Source of the DNA: Mycoplasmataceae bacterium
GTDB taxonomy: Bacteria > Bacillota_I > Bacilli_A > Mycoplasmatales > Mycoplasmoidaceae
DNA length: 64,000 nt
NCBI GenBank assembly: GCA_031290395.1
Contig: JAITNN010000019.1
Location: forward strand, 25,430 to 89,429
Reading direction: 5' to 3'
Shown: positions 7,784 to 17,656 of the stretch, one piece after another
Numbering within the stretch: position 1 is the first letter of the stretch
Layout of the letters: each line of letters starts with the position of its first letter
Made by a program: the position numbers and the translations under genes
Notes under the pieces: generated by a model
Seen by the model: only the letters and a program-made list of their open reading frames with translations
Databases searched by the model: none
What the model was told of the DNA's origin: nothing

Positions 7784-8041
7784 TTATAAATTCATCATGA
7801 CAGCAGTTCTAGCTGGGAACGGAGAGACTCGGACATATCCGTTACTACGCTTACTAGCGGAGTAAGAACTTCGCTTTGTACTTGAACTACCGTTTTGTGA
7901 ATTACCTGCTTCGCTTGCACTAGTAGCAATGTTACTAACGGTATCAATAGCCATAATGACACCCATGATTAAGACTCATAGCATCATTGGACCAATGCCA
8001 CCATTAGTTTGCTTTTTAGCAGTTTGTGACATTTTCTTCAT
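7784..8041 (-). CDS. small membrane protein with a Ser-rich tail
   Basis: An 85-residue protein: a Lys/Gln-rich start, one hydrophobic segment at about residues 17-33 (containing a UGA tryptophan), then a Ser/Lys/Arg-rich tail. The Shine-Dalgarno sequence GAAAGGAGGTGAA is one of the strongest in the window, suggesting abundant expression. Transcribed divergently from the tiny gene at 8097. No family recognised. Confidence 0.6.
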
Positions 8042-8096
8042 ATTCACCTCCTTTCTACAATTTGTGTGAAATCGTTTTTGTTATAATATGTGCGTT

Positions 8097-8294
8097 ATGA
8101 ACCAAAAACAAACTAAACCAAATACACCTAAAACTTGAGAAGAATGAGGCAAATGATTTGACAGGAAGTCCATTGAGAATTCTGGTTGTGACGAAAAAAC
8201 TCGAAGAGAAGTAGTTGCGGAACTCACAAGACAATGTGGCGCAGAAGAAGTTGCCAAAAGTCTCGCATCGGTCAAAATTATAAGCCGTAAATAG
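8097..8294 (+). CDS. tiny convergent partner protein, copy 2
   Basis: A 65-residue protein with four UGA tryptophans in its first half (T-W-E-E-W-G-K-W-F). It shares the T-x-E-E-W motif with the partners at 548-676 and 47701-47808 and, like them, runs tail-to-tail into a small FKVxAT gene, here 8322-8489 with a 27-base gap. A TATAAT -10 stands at about 8081-8087. Function unknown. Confidence 0.65.
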
Positions 8295-8321
8295 TTTTCG
8301 GACCAATAGATATATTGATAC

Positions 8322-8489
8322 TTAATTAACTATCTTTGAATCCATTTTAACTTCTCTTAGTAATTTTCAATCGTCATCTTTTATTCTGGCTGCGACTGCT
8401 GCAATTGCTCTAGTTTCGCTTGTAGATTCTACTTCACTAATGATTGTACCTTTGGATACCATTGTTGCTATTACTTTGTATTTATCCAT
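8322..8489 (-). CDS. small FKVxAT-family protein, copy 2
   Basis: A 55-residue protein starting MDKYKVIATMVSKG and containing D-D-D-W-K-L with a UGA tryptophan. It is the copy most diverged from the consensus but keeps the strand-strand-helix pattern and the W-K motif. Upstream it has GAGGAGGTG and the shared CGG promoter at 8515-8560, placing it in the same putative regulon as recA. Convergent to the partner at 8097. Function unknown. Confidence 0.7.
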
Positions 8490-8514
8490 AATGTTGTTTA
8501 TACACCTCCTCTCA

Positions 8515-8560
8515 TATAAGTAATATGCCGAAAATATTTTTTTTGTAAAAAAACTTTCAT
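8515..8560 (-). promoter_or_regulatory. shared CGG promoter, copy C
   Basis: Read on the minus strand: a T-tract, ACAAAAAAAATATTTTCGG and CATATTAC. The stretch from GAAAGT through CGGCATATTA matches the recA promoter almost base for base. The CGG lies 38 bases before the ATG at 8489. Confidence 0.72.
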
Positions 8561-8637
8561 TTTTTTATTAGTAATGACATGAATTTGAACACCTATAATA
8601 GTTATTACATAACTATTATTTTTTAGGAGTTTAAATC

Positions 8638-9795
8638 ATGTCATTTTCTTTACAAATCATTCCAAAATATTACTTTGGTGAAGCTGTTGTTAACCAACAC
8701 TTAGTGGAAGAATTAAAACACCATCAGGTAAAAACTGTTCTATTAGCTTATGGTGGAGGTTCAATTAAACGTAATGGTCTTTATGATGAGATTGTTAAAG
8801 CTTGCAAACAAGCTAAGGTTAAGTTAGTTGAGCATAGTGGGATTGAACCGAACCCTAGAGATGTTGGGATCTACCAAGCAGCCTTAACTTGCCGTAAGTA
8901 CAAAGTAGACTTAATCATTGCTGCCGGTGGTGGTAGTGTGATTGATGCTGCGAAAGTGATTGGCATCGTGGCAACTAATCCCCAATACAAAGACGCATGG
9001 AGTTATGTAATGGATAGTACTAAAGTTACTAAACCATCTATCCCTTTATTCTCCATCATTACATTAGCAGCCACAGGCAGTGAAAGTAATGCAGGCAGTG
9101 TCATTACTAATGCGAAGAGTCATTACAAGATGCCAACGGGAACACCATCGGCTACACCATTGGTTTGTTTTGAAGATCCCAAATATACCATGACATTGTC
9201 ATGATGACAAACTGCTTGTGGGATCTTTGACATCTTTAGTCACTTATTAGAACAATACTATGATAGTAAACTATTTAATTGGACGAAAGAGTATCTCCTA
9301 GCCAATATGCGAGTATGTCTTGATTGTGGTAAAGCCTTAAAGAAGAACAATCAAGACTACGAGGCAAGAAGTAATTTATTATGAACCTCATCTTGAGCTT
9401 TAAATGGTTTAGGATCTTTTCATGGTAGTTTTGGTGATTGAATGACTCATAAACTAGAGCATGCTGTCAGTGGTCTATGAGATGTTGAACATGGAGCAGG
9501 ATTAGCTTTATTAACACCATATTATTTAAAATATATGGTAAAGCATAATAAATTATTTCTTCAACGTTCATTAGAGATCGGTAAAGCTATCTTTGGCGTT
9601 AAAACCATTAATGAGTTCTTTAAATCATTAGATAACTTTATTAATTTATTAGGATTACCAAAAAAGTTCACGGACTTTAAACAAATTAATAAAGTTACTA
9701 ATGATGATATTAAATGGTTAAATAATCACTTTAATAAAGCGATTAAAGGTAAGGCCGAAATGGCGAAAGCTGTTTTGGATAGTGTGAAGAGATAG
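8638..9795 (+). CDS. iron-containing alcohol dehydrogenase (butanol dehydrogenase type)
   Basis: A 385-residue NAD(P)-dependent alcohol dehydrogenase. The N-terminal nucleotide-binding domain carries A-Y-G-G-G-S-I-K near residue 40, the A-A-G-G-G-S-V-I-D-A-A-K motif near residue 100 and T-L-A-A-T-G-S-E-S-N. The C-terminal metal domain has the ligands in F-D-I-F-S-H-L-L-E-Q and in H-K-L-E-H-A-V-S-G-L-W-D-V-E-H-G, as in the YqhD/BDH group. It probably reduces aldehydes to alcohols to regenerate NAD(P)+; an aldehyde dehydrogenase lies at 31802-33184. TTTAGGAG precedes the ATG, with a TATAAT at about 8597. Eight UGA tryptophans. Confidence 0.87.
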
Positions 9796-10008
9796 AAACA
9801 AACATTTAAAATATAAGTTTAGTATTTTGTGTTATTTATCAGAAAATGGCATTTAGTTTATACATTTTGTGGGAGATATATTATACATTTTGAGGATTTT
9901 AAGGGAATCATTTCATCATATTTTTCGATGTGTTCTATTTATAAAACAATCAAATATAAACTAAAAAAGATAAAACTATTTTAGATGATAGTGCAAGGAG
10001 ATAGAAAA
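9796..10008. other. A/T-rich intergenic stretch
   Basis: Convergent gap between the alcohol dehydrogenase and the restriction gene. It holds two short direct repeats (ATACATTTTG) about 33 bases apart and no convincing gene, terminator or promoter. Confidence 0.4.
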
Positions 10009-12264
10009 TTATTTTAGCAAACCGTGCTCAAATAATTTTGGTGCTATAAATTTATCATAATAATCTAAAACCAATGTTCTTAATATAGACAACTTTGTAT
10101 TTAGCTCAGGATAGTCATAATATATTTTATCAGTGTCAACATCTTTATATGAAGTATTAAGTTCTTGTGAAATTTGATATACGCCATAAACATATTTTTT
10201 ATTGTAAATTCCAGCACCTATTCTAGGATATCCGTTACAGTGTTTTGACTCTTTTAATACTTCGTTGAATTGTTTAACTAATATTTCTTCATCAACTGTC
10301 AATTTAGGACGAAGTGTATTCAATTTTTTATTCGCTACCGTGTCGCCATCAAAACAAAGTTCATTTTTGTAAAAGCGATTATCTGTTCCAGTAAAACTTA
10401 AACATTTATTAAAATATGACAAACAAGTAAAAATAAAACAAGATTTTAAAAAAAGTAAATCTTTTAAATATCCGTTCCCGTTATCTGAACATTTCATTAC
10501 AATTCCATGCTCTCACCATTTTCGCTCTGATGGGTATTTTCCAACCGCAAAAAGAGGCAATTTCTCAAAGTAGTTCGTGCCCGTTAAATAAAATCCGTTC
10601 CCGTTAAACATCGCACAGCGAGTGAGATTACATGCAAGCCTCGGGTTTTCAAATCCAAAAGATTGTGATATTAAATAACCAATAATTTCTTGATTATATA
10701 ATGGTTTAATTTTTAATTTTCCTTTTACATTTTCGTATCCACTTGTATTACAAACTATGCCTTTTTCGTCATTCGTATTGGATTTCCTGATTTCATATAG
10801 TTGACTTATATTTCTATGTACTTTTTTGATGTGAATGTTTCTTTTTACATTTACTATGACTCCATCATTTTGTGATACGTTTCAATTTTCAATATCAAAA
10901 GCAGGCGCATCAAATTTATCTTGCTCTATTTCGGGTTGCATTCATCAAATGCAACTAATGGCAGAGGGAGTTCCTTTTGCATGGAAATATGTTTTATTAA
11001 AAATAAATCCTTCCATAAATGTTCTATTAACTAAATTTTGAGATTTAAAATATTTAACAGGGCTAAACAATATATAACTATCCGATGGCAAACGCAAATA
11101 GTATTTAAAAGCACTCCAAATAAATAAATTAGCTAATTCGTTTGTTGATTTACCTTTAATGTCTTCTTTCATTTTCTTACAAACTAAGCTACTTTTCCAA
11201 GGAGCACTTTTATTTTCATCGTCTCTTAAGTCCACAGTTGATTTCGCTCCAGCTTCACTATAAGGTGGATTCTCAAATAATATTATTGTTACTTTTTTAT
11301 CTTCAACATATGGTTTAATTTGATCAAGCACTTCATACCCTAAAGCATCAGCTTTTGGTACATGTCCAGCTACAAAATCTTCTTCAGATACTGTTGGAGG
11401 AATAATGAATCTTACTTTATTACCAGCAAACCTCTCACATAAAACTTTGTACTCGAAATATTCGTATGTGGAAACAATTACATGAGTAAGCTCATCTGAA
11501 GTAAGCGAAGATTCAAGGTTACCAGTTCCCGCACAGCGATCAATGATCACATAGTCATTCCCTTTAGGAACTCGCTTAATTGCACTTCTAACTAACTCTG
11601 TAGCTTTTCTACAATACGGTAGTGGTGTATAAAAAGCTCCCAATTCTTTTTTATGTAATGGATCGTTTAAACAATCCATTAAATATTGAAATCTCTTGTT
11701 TGTTTTTTCTTTATAAGGAAAAATGAAGTTTTCAAACATTTTGGGGTTGCGTATCTCTGAAAAAAATTCGCCCTTGATAGCGTTTTTTCTTATCTTGTAA
11801 AATCGTTCAGCCCAACCTACTACACAATCTTCATTGATATGAATTTTTATAAAATTTTTTGATTCATTAATTAGTTTTACTAAGTAACCTATGTTTTTTC
11901 CAAAATCAATTTTTATAGGTTTAGTTACTACATTGAATTTTTCATTATTTTTACTAGAAGGCCCCGTATAGATGGTTTCTATTTCGCTTAAAAAGTCTTG
12001 AGAATTAAAAAAATAAGATATTTCTTCATTTAAACTAAGCAAACAAATTGTCGCAGGGATACTTTTGCCTTCCACACGCATCCTTGACAAATATTTAATT
12101 GTTTGAAATAAAACAGAATTGATGTTAGATATTGATAATTTAAATTCAAAAATTACTCCATCAATTACACCATCGGTATAATTTTCATAAGTTACTTTTT
12201 CGTCCTTGTAGATTTTTTTATAAAAATCTATTTGACCTTCTTTTTCAGATGAATAATGTTGCAT
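10009..12264 (-). CDS. type IIG-like restriction-modification protein (nuclease plus N6-adenine methyltransferase)
   Basis: A protein of about 751 residues. Near the N-terminus D-G-V-I-D-G-V-I-F-E-F-K resembles a PD-(D/E)XK nuclease site. The middle is a gamma-type adenine methyltransferase: I-I-D-R-C-A-G-T-G-N-L as motif I and FENPPYSEAG as the catalytic NPPY motif. The C-terminal 300 residues fit a target-recognition region. One polypeptide that cuts and methylates fits a type IIG enzyme. The ATG at 12264 lies inside a palindrome; the frame stays open to 12345, where a TTG start would overlap the operator region, so the start is uncertain. Divergent from an XRE controller gene. Several UGA codons, including W-W pairs. 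Confidence 0.78.
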
Positions 12265-12350
12265 ATATGCAACTAAATATAAGACATAATTGTTTCTTTT
12301 AAGCAACAATTTGTTGCATTTAGTCCGTTGATATAAATGCAACAAAGTTA
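12258..12350. promoter_or_regulatory. operator palindromes between restriction and controller genes
   Basis: The divergent gap holds GTTGCATATATGCAAC (12258-12273, perfect palindrome), GCAACAATTTGTTGC (12303-12317, 7-bp arms around one T) and a half-site TGCAACAA at about 12338. Repeated GCAAC half-sites next to an XRE gene are the arrangement of C-protein boxes in restriction-modification systems. Confidence 0.65.
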
Positions 12351-12366
12351 GATACTAACTAAAGTT

Positions 12367-12570
12367 ATGAAAGCTAACGCTGTTGGTAAGAGAATAAACG
12401 AGCTAAGAAAAGCCAAAAATATGACTCAAGAAGAGTTGGCATTAGAGGCTAATATTGATCGTAGTTATATTGGTAGATTAATTACTAAAAATATGAACTG
12501 CACCGTTAAAAACCTTGAAAAGATATGCGATGCCTTAGGTGTTACTATGGCTCAGTTCTTCGATTGTTAA
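12367..12570 (+). CDS. XRE-family controller (C protein) of the restriction locus
   Basis: A 67-residue single-domain helix-turn-helix protein: R-I-N-E-L-R-K-A-K-N-M-T-Q-E-E-L-A, then N-I-D-R-S-Y-I-G-R-L as the recognition helix region, ending L-G-V-T-M-A-Q-F-F. The size and architecture are those of restriction-modification C proteins, which time nuclease expression. It faces the nuclease-methylase across repeated GCAAC palindromes and is followed after 6 bases by the helicase gene at 12577, so it may control both directions. Confidence 0.85.
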   Translation: MKANAVGKRINELRKAKNMTQEELALEANIDRSYIGRLITKNMNCTVKNLEKICDALGVTMAQFFDC

Positions 12571-12576
12571 TTAAAG

Positions 12577-14442
12577 ATGATCATCTACAATAAGCCAATA
12601 TCTGAATTTATTAATGCTTGCAATTGTTCTAAAATTAGAGATGAAGTTGTTAATGAACTAAAAAATCATGGCATTAATCATCAAAATGATTCAGAACAAA
12701 TGTCGTGAGAAAAGTCATTACCATATATGGCTGAAGTTTTGAATTGTGATGAAATCAACAAAGATATTGATGTAGCGATTGAATATAAGTTTAATGAATC
12801 TAAACATCGCATTGATTTTATCCTATATGGAAAAAACGATAAAAATTCTGTTGTTATGATTTTTGAACTGAAACAATGAAGTAGTATTTTTGAATCAACA
12901 AAGCAGAATTGTGTATTTGCTAATACTCATGGCTCAATAAGAGAAGACAAACTTCATCCATCTTGCCAAGCCTATTTTTATTCTAAGAGAATAGGTGATA
13001 TGAATAAATATGTTCAAGATAACCATGTTGACATTAAATCTGCATCATATTTGCACAACCTCGATCAGGGGTATTTAACCTTAATGAGTAATCAAATCAA
13101 TTATCCTTTTATTTCTAATTCTCCAGTGTTTTTAAAGGGACACATACAAACAATTAGACAATTTGTTGTTAATTATATTAACCAAGAAGATCATGGGTTG
13201 CTTTACAATATCGATGCATCATTAATGGTTCCATCCACTGAACTTCGACACCTATTGGATAATTCGCTAAAAGGCAAAGATTTTTGATCATATGACGATC
13301 AACAAGCATTGTCGGTGTATACCATTGTAGATGAAGTAAAAAAATCTAAGGTTACTGGTAAAAGAAAAACAATCATTATTAAAGGTGGCCCTGGAACTGG
13401 CAAATCAATTGTTGCTATTAATGCGTTAGGAAAATTACTAAATGATATAGTAAAAATGAACGCATGTTATTGTACGCAAAATGCAACACCTAGGAATTAC
13501 TTTGGACAAACATTGATTGAAGGTGACTATAAAAAAGAAACAATTAAAGAATTATTTGTCAATCCATCAGTTTTTGCTAGTCGTTCTGAGAAATATTATG
13601 ATTGCATATTTGCAGATGAAGCACACAGAATAGCGAAATGGAAATTTGGACTAGGTATTGGGAAAGACGTGAACATGCTAGACAAATTATTTAACAGTTC
13701 ATTAGTGAATGTATTTTTCATCGATGAAGACCAAGCAGTTACGGTTCATGATTATGCCACAATTGACGAAATAACTAAATTTGCTAAGAAATATAATTCA
13801 GAATTGATTATTAGTAATAATTTGGTATTAACTAGTCAATTTAGGTGCTTGGGTGGAGAAGAATACACTCAATTTGTTAAATCGTTTCTTAAGTATGATG
13901 ATAATGTTAATTTTTATATTAAGAATAACAAATATGACTTAAGAATATTTGACGACCCTAATCAAATGAGGAATGAAATATCGAAGTTAAATGAAAAATA
14001 TGGCAAATGTCGTTTGGTTTCTGGATATACGCATAATTGAGTTTCACGCAATGATCCAACGGAATATGATTTTCAATTAGCAAATGGTTTTAAAGCTCAA
14101 TGAAACTTTAATAATGTAAGTTCGTGAATCCATGATGAGTCAGCTAAAGATTCGATTGGTTGCATACACACATGTCAAGGCATTGATATGCAGTATTGTG
14201 GAGTGATAATTGGTAAAGATTTGAGGTGTGATGGCAAGAAAATTATTTTTGATAGAGATGCCAATGCTAAAACAGATGCGTCTAGTGGAATACGATCAAA
14301 AAAAATAAATGTAATAGAAGCTGATCGATTAATTAGAAACACTTACAATGTACTTCTAACGCGCGGTATGCGAGGCACTTTTATATATTGCGAAAACCAA
14401 AATCTATCCAGATACCTCAAATCGATTATTAAATATATGTAA
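12577..14442 (+). CDS. PD-(D/E)XK nuclease fused to a DUF2075-type SF1 helicase
   Basis: A 621-residue protein. Residues about 60-120 hold H-R-I-D-F-I-L-Y ... M-I-F-E-L-K-Q-W, a PD-(D/E)XK nuclease core. The rest is a DUF2075/Schlafen-3-like DNA/RNA helicase: Walker A GGPGTGKS at about 270, Walker B C-I-F-A-D-E-A-H-R, motif III-like F-I-D-E-D-Q-A-V, Q-F-R-C-L-G-G, and C-terminal H-T-C-Q-G-I-D-M and N-V-L-L-T-R-G-M-R-G (motifs V-VI). These proteins cluster in phage-defence islands; the likely action is degradation of foreign nucleic acid. It is tightly linked to the XRE gene upstream and the SDH protease downstream. Confidence 0.82.
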
Positions 14443-14466
14443 ATATATTTTTATATATATAAAAAT

Positions 14467-15516
14467 GTGATAATCTTATTATTTAAAGGGGTACTTACGG
14501 CTACATATATTGAAATATTAAAAGAATTTAATGAGGAATTAATTAAAGAACGCTCAGCGCCTGTAATTGGTAGTAATAGGATAATACAATCGCATAATAC
14601 ACATTTAATAGTTTTAAAAAAATTACGAGATAAATACATAACTAATTTAGAAAAAATTACCAATAGAAAAACTATTATTTATTACTCAGGATTTTTAAAA
14701 TTGAATCCCGTGTCATCATCATTTGGTATGTCTAGCCAGAGTAGAACTAATGATATGCATATATCTATTAACGATCAAGACATTAATGCTTTTTCGTCAA
14801 ATATTTTTTCGAAAATTTCAAAAAGTACCCTTAGTACAAACGGTTATGACATTGTGCTACATACGCCAGGTGGCGCAGCTACATCTTGCGAACAATTAAT
14901 CCAAACCATAACAGCTTTTTGCGATAATAATTTTAGAACAATTATTCCTCAACAAGCTATGTCGGCAGGAACCATGATTGCTTGTGCTTCAAAAGAAATA
15001 ATAATGGATGATTCAGCAGCTTTAGGGCCTACCGATCCACAAGTCTGAGGAGGTTTGCCAGCGCAAGCCATTGTAGACGAAGTTGATTCAATCATTAATG
15101 AGGTAAAAAAAGATCAAGTTAAAATATTGGTTTATCGTGAAATTTTAGCTAAATACCCTCCAACATTTATAGGTCAAAGCAAAGAAGCCATAGCACTAGT
15201 GGACGAGCTTCTTAAGAAGTATTTAAAAAGAAATATGCTTGCGAAAAAGTCGGAATCTGATGTTCAGGAAATAATACAAAATTTTTTGTCAAGCCATAAG
15301 TTTTCAAAACTTCACGGAAGACCTTATTCGCCAGATGTTTGTCTAGAACATGGGTTAAATGTTGTAAAAACTAGTTCAGACGCAAATTTAAAACAAGCTA
15401 TTGAAAGCCTACATAATATTTGCCTTCTTTCAATCGAAATATTAAATATTAGTAAATTAATTGATTCAGTGGACTGTGACGCATGAATAATCTCGTCAAA
15501 CCAATTATTGGTTTAA
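14467..15516 (+). CDS. SDH/ClpP-fold serine proteinase
   Basis: About 349 residues from a GTG at 14467. The core matches the serine dehydrogenase proteinase (SDH, SppA/Clp-fold) family: I-V-L-H-T-P-G-G-A-A (oxyanion segment), QQAMSAGTMIACA with the nucleophilic Ser, and A-L-G-P-T-D-P-Q with the general-base Asp. No transmembrane segment, so it is probably cytosolic or peripheral. The start is unclear: the only good Shine-Dalgarno sequence (AAAGGGG at 14485) precedes no standard start codon but an ACG at 14497 and an ATT further on. It begins 24 bases after the helicase gene, suggesting a nuclease-helicase plus protease unit. Confidence 0.75.
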
Positions 15517-15517
15517 A

Positions 15518-15667
15518 TTAGAATTGTCTAAAATTACAATCAATTACGAATCCGTCACTATCATTTAGCGAATCACTATTTCCCTTAGAATTAATATTTT
15601 CAATATTATATTTCTTATAGAAATCTGTATACTTTTTAATGTTAATGTTTATTTTTTTATTTTTCAT
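15518..15667 (-). CDS. tiny hypothetical protein
   Basis: A 49-residue Lys/Asn/Ile-rich protein convergent with the protease gene (1-base gap). A TATAAT-like box at about 15700 on the minus strand would give it its own promoter. No motif. It could be a small regulator or antitoxin of the island, but that is speculation; it may also be a chance frame. Confidence 0.4.
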   Translation of the reverse strand: MKNKKININIKKYTDFYKKYNIENINSKGNSDSLNDSDGFVIDCNFRQF

Positions 15668-15753
15668 ATAGAGTACTAAATTCTTTCAAATCTAAAATAT
15701 TATATACAAAAGATATTTTTTTGTACCATATAACTATTTACTATGAAAACATC

Positions 15754-15785
15754 ATAAACCCATTACGTATATGTAATGGGTTTAT
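15754..15785. terminator. hairpin just upstream of the GH25 lipoprotein
   Basis: ATAAACCCATTAC and GTAATGGGTTTAT form a perfect 13-bp stem with a GTATAT loop, ending 10 bases before the ATG at 15796. It could end a transcript from the left or act as a 5' control stem for the lipoprotein gene. There is no strong U-tract. Confidence 0.6.
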
Positions 15786-15795
15786 AATTAACTTA

Positions 15796-16950
15796 ATGAA
15801 AATTAAGTATCTTAAGTTAATTATTTCACCAATTGTTTGTATGGCAACAGCTTTGGTATTTTCATCATGTGGGCCAATACCAAGCGCCACTTTACAAATT
15901 GAAGACTACCAACTACCGTTTCCTATTGTTGGATACAACGACACAATTACCCATCAATACAAACTTAATCGAACTTTTACAAGTGACTATAAGGTAAGCT
16001 GAACCATAACAGGACTAAACGCCGAAACCATTGAACAAATTACGGCAAGAAATATTGTTTTAACAGACGATGGTATATTAATTATTGCACCTGGTGTACC
16101 AGGTGCTGGAGATAATATTCCACCTTACTATTTTGCAGTTGGTGCTACAATTTGATATCATCAAAACCAATTAAATCGGTTATTCTTACCAGTAATGTTC
16201 AATGTTAGTAAACATGCAATACCAACATGAGAAGGGACTTCTCCAAATCGTTCACTGATTGATGGGAATAGCAATAAATTTGGCGATAGTAATAATGTCG
16301 TTAAAGTTATTGATATTTCATCACATCAACCAGACATTGATTGAGATGTTGTGAAAAAGTCATCGGATGTGGATGCCGTTTTATTAAGGTGTGGCTATTA
16401 TGACGAAATGGATACCCAATTTGTATATAACGTTGCTAGTCTTAATCGGTTGCGTATACCTTATGGTGTTTACTTATATAGTTATGCTGAAAATGAAGGT
16501 GATGGTACAATGGAAGCAAATACGGTAGCTAATGCATTAGCAACAGCACATGCACGTTTGTCCTTACCAATATTCTACGATTTAGAAGATTGAGCAACTG
16601 CCAGCGGAAATGCTCCCGTAGATCCAATATTTTGAAAAGCTCGCACTCAAGAATTCTATGCTCAATTAAAAAATCGTGGGTATGATGAAAATAAGATCTT
16701 TTGTTATTCTTATCCAAGTTGATTTGACAAGATTTGTGGTGAAGATGACTATCTAAAAGAACATCTAGCGTGGAGAGCATCTTACAATAGTGTTTTTAAT
16801 GGCGATGGCACAACATATCCTGATTTTAATTGGGATAATTTTCCTCCAAACAAAATTCATGCTTGGCAATACACATCTGAAGGTGTTTTTCCAGGGATTT
16901 ATTCATCGACAACCGTTGATATTAGTGCAATCTATAATTACAGTTTTTAA
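15796..16950 (+). CDS. GH25 muramidase-like lipoprotein
   Basis: A 384-residue lipoprotein with lipobox V-F-S-S-C at about residue 25, then an Ig-like beta region of about 130 residues, then a GH25 lysozyme domain from about 165. That domain has V-I-D-I-S-S-H-Q-P-D-I-D-W (first catalytic-site block), V-L-L-R-C-G-Y-Y-D, L-P-I-F-Y-D-L-E-D with the catalytic Asp/Glu, Y-S-Y-P-S-W-F, and A-W-Q-Y-T-S-E-G near the end. GH25 enzymes hydrolyse the MurNAc-GlcNAc bond of peptidoglycan. This host has no wall, so the target would be other bacteria or host glycans. No clear Shine-Dalgarno sequence; a stable hairpin lies just upstream. Confidence 0.85.
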
Positions 16951-16989
16951 AGAAATTTCTACAATATCTAAAAATGACATTTGCATAAT

Positions 16990-17018
16990 TTGACTAAAAT
17001 ATTTATTTATGGTAATAT
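16990..17018 (+). promoter_or_regulatory. sigma70-type promoter of a candidate sRNA
   Basis: TTGACT, then a 17-base spacer, then TAATAT: a near-consensus promoter with ideal spacing. No coding region starts within the following 75 bases. Confidence 0.7.
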
Positions 17019-17024
17019 TTATTC

Positions 17025-17101
17025 GTCAGTAAGGTTATTTCCTTTCTGAGGCGCGATTGTGCGCCGCTTAAACCAACGACATGATAAATGTCGTTTTTTA
17101 T
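17025..17101 (+). ncRNA. candidate small RNA with two hairpins
   Basis: About 77 bases from the expected start after the promoter at 16990-17018 to a terminator. Inside are GGCGC/GCGCC around GATTGT (17050-17065, strikingly G+C rich for this genome) and the terminator stem AACGACAT/ATGTCGTT followed by TTTTATT (17075-17101). No reading frame of useful length. It does not show the conserved bulges of SRP RNA and is far too short for tmRNA or RNase P RNA. Identity unknown. Confidence 0.65.
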
Positions 17102-17463
17102 TCTTCTTTAAATACTTTTTTAACGAAATTTAAGATTGACTCTCTAACGCTTTGTGGCACTTTTTGATTTTTAAGTTTATTTCTATCGTGTAAATAATAT
17201 TTATAAACTGTGTGAATTCTATCGGGGAATATATAGCTATCTTTACGATTACCTAGTTTATCGGTATATGAATAAAAATAGATACTATTTTCATTAATTT
17301 TATTGCTACCAAGTTCGACAATTAAAGCTCTATCCAATAATAATTTGTTGGTGCTAATTACCATAATTGGTCTGGTTTTATTTAGTTGTATGCCCTTATA
17401 CGATTTAATGTCGCTTTCTCTTATATAAAATACATCTCATCTTAAACTTTTAAAATTTGCCAT
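17098..17463 (-). CDS. MazF/PemK-like protein
   Basis: A 121-residue protein beginning M-A-N-F-K-S-L-R-W-D-V-F-Y-I-R-E with T-R-P-I-M-V-I-S-T-N-K and L-I-V-E-L-G-S-N-K. This order (W/G-D-V-F/Y, R-P-x-x-V-I-S, V-x-L-S/T) is that of the MazF/PemK/CcdB-fold ribonuclease toxins. The match is limited to these blocks. No antitoxin gene precedes it; 193 bases of noncoding DNA with TTGACA and TATGTT boxes lie upstream, so it is an orphan, or a housekeeping relative of the fold. Ends in the terminator of the facing sRNA. Confidence 0.6.
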
Positions 17464-17656
17464 TTGCTATACCGTTAATGATTAACATACCATAAATAAT
17501 TTTTGTTGTCAATGAAAATTTTTATTTCTAAAGAACATAAGTCTCTTTCATGCTTCTTGTTGTAGATTCTAGATGTTTCCATTTTGGAAACTACTGAATC
17601 TTTATCTAATCCATTACAATTGTAAAGAAACTTGTGACTTTGGATTTATTCCAATT

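Noticed and set aside
8055..8306. Minus-strand frames over the tiny gene at 8097
   Set aside because: Antisense to the plus-strand gene, which has a promoter, a T-x-E-E-W motif and a convergent partner.
9796..10008. Insertion sequence or attachment site beside the restriction island
   Set aside because: No transposase, integrase or flanking direct repeats could be found on either side of 10009-17463.
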